From: Tupaia tana
Lineage: Eukaryota; Chordata; Mammalia; Scandentia; Tupaiidae
Length of the DNA stretch: 64,000 nucleotides
Direction: 5' to 3'
Assembly: GCA_026018925.1 (NCBI GenBank)
Contig: JAKSZU010000006.1
Location: forward strand, 193,992,449 to 194,056,448
A program made the position numbers and the translations under genes. The number at the start of each line of letters is the position of its first letter. The stretch's first letter is position 1. Shown one piece after another: positions 62,893 to 64,000 of this stretch. The notes beneath the pieces were generated by a model. The model ran no database searches, was not told where the DNA came from, and worked only from the letters and a program-made list of their open reading frames with translations.

Positions 62893-63159
62893 ATATGTAT
62901 ATTTTTTTTTTTTTGAGAATTTTTATTTTCCCTAGAGGTCATGTGTGCTCACCAGAAAGACAGAGACAGAAAGCAAAAAAATCATCCCCCGGGGGGAGAC
63001 GGCCACATTGCAATCCCCTCTCCTCCACTCTCCCCTCGGGATCCTGGGCATGCACCCACATGTGCCCGGTGTGAGTTTAAGCCACCAGGTCCAGGACTCA
63101 AACCATGGTCGACTACATGGGAGTCCAGCGACATAGCCATTCCACCAACTTCTGGTCCC
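62893..63159 (-). mobile_element. tRNA-derived SINE, young
   Basis: Reverse copy ending ACCAACTTCTGGTCCC. Duplication TATTTATTAAATAT at 62879-62892 and about 63164-63177. Confidence 0.93.
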
Positions 63160-63202
63160 GTCTATTTATTAAATATTTTCTAAAAGAGACATGTGATGTT
63201 AA

Positions 63203-64000
63203 AGCAATGTCCTTAAAAGAATCATTCTCAGGCACTGTCTAGCGAAGGAGAGGCAGAGGTATACAGCATTAATCAGCAATCACTGACGAAGAAGAGAAAT
63301 ATTATGAGTAGAAGGGAATCACACTCATGGACAGGGAAAGTGTGAGGTTATGTGGTTTATCAGACTGGCATTTCTCTTTTCAGTCTAGTCAAACTGGTGC
63401 TCATGTGAAGAGGTACCCACTTGGTTCTGTTTATAGTTGGCCAGAGGGGTCTCAGAGATACCTGATCATTTCTAGTTCGCTTGTGAGTAGTTAATGTAAT
63501 GATAGCATACTTAACTGATTAATGACACTAAACAAAATAATGCAGGGACCTTGTTTGTTATATTCTAGCATCTGTATCTTCAAATAAGTAAAAGATTACA
63601 AGCTTAACTTACCTTCGTTACCATCATAAATATGTATACAGGAGTAGTGATCCCATAGACTCAAATCACCACAACCCATTTGCAAAAATAATTAGGCACA
63701 TATTTATTTTATATGTCTTAATCAGCATTTCAAATACCATTAACAAAAGAAAAAAATGGAAAGCACTCATCATACAGGAAAAAAACTCATTGTTTAAAAG
63801 AGATCAACCTGAACTTCAGTATTTTTGTGCTCATTTAAAAATAGGATTAAAACAGCAATTTAAAAGGACAAACAAGTCAAGACTAAATATTTTAGTAATT
63901 AAAATCAAGACCCCCCCAAACCAAGACTACACAATTGAAAAGTAATCTCTTCAACCTAGAAAAACTTGATTTGCCAACACATAAGAATCTGTAGAAGCCT
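63203..64000. other. POC1B intron, no feature recognised
   Basis: Searched for the first POC1B coding exons (the part preceding codon 34) on the minus strand; none seen. No SINE present. Confidence 0.35.

Noticed and set aside
63606..63690. Possible upstream POC1B exon with a GAAG|GTAAGTT-like donor on the minus strand
   Set aside because: The open stretch (GCGDLSLWDHYSC) has no resemblance to POC1B and no acceptor AG with a pyrimidine tract in front. Probably a chance donor.

Overview
This is a placental-mammal nuclear DNA window. It contains vertebrate split exons with GT-AG borders, old L1, L2, MIR and MaLR relics, and a processed retrocopy with poly(A). The dominant repeat is a tRNA-derived SINE of about 170-270 bp with a recognisable A box (TAGCGTAATGG) and B box (GGTTCGCGTCC), present in roughly 55-60 copies and covering about a fifth of the window. 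It is not Alu, B1/B2, CAN, ERE, AfroSINE, DAS, rabbit C or hedgehog-type by my recall. I do not assign the species; it is a non-primate, non-murid placental with its own SINE family.

Gene content: eight consecutive internal exons of POC1B (centriolar WD40 protein) lie on the minus strand at 45305-45476, 39886-40065, 22158-22265, 21914-22029, 20675-20808, 17722-17790, 16682-16834 and 6253-6333. All reading phases join without a break. They encode about residues 34-371 of a protein of about 478. The first 33 codons lie off the right edge and the C-terminal coiled-coil end (about 107 codons) lies off the left edge. Everything else in the window is POC1B intron or repeats inside it.

A full-length processed copy of CBLL1 (Hakai E3 ligase) sits on the plus strand at 49185-53179 in the intron upstream of the 45305-45476 exon, antisense to POC1B. 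It has a 16-bp target-site duplication, a 2.5-kb 3'UTR and poly(A), and a single one-base insertion in the coding region.

The most unusual signal is in the SINEs. Two independent copies carry short foreign inserts that replace the same segment of the tRNA-derived head, the anticodon-arm region. Each insert is a near copy of unique DNA nearby. One (18761-18797) is a 37-bp piece of the POC1B exon about 2 kb away. The other (39328-39381) is a 54-bp piece of the intron next to another POC1B exon 0.7 kb away. Other notable items are a SINE with a 3' transduction ending in a Pol III terminator plus poly(A) (22307-22654), two SINEs integrated at one target site (25326-25908), an 81-bp retroposed mRNA tail (58331-58411), mariner-type MITEs, a hairpin just after a POC1B 5' splice site, and several perfect or near-perfect tandem duplications.
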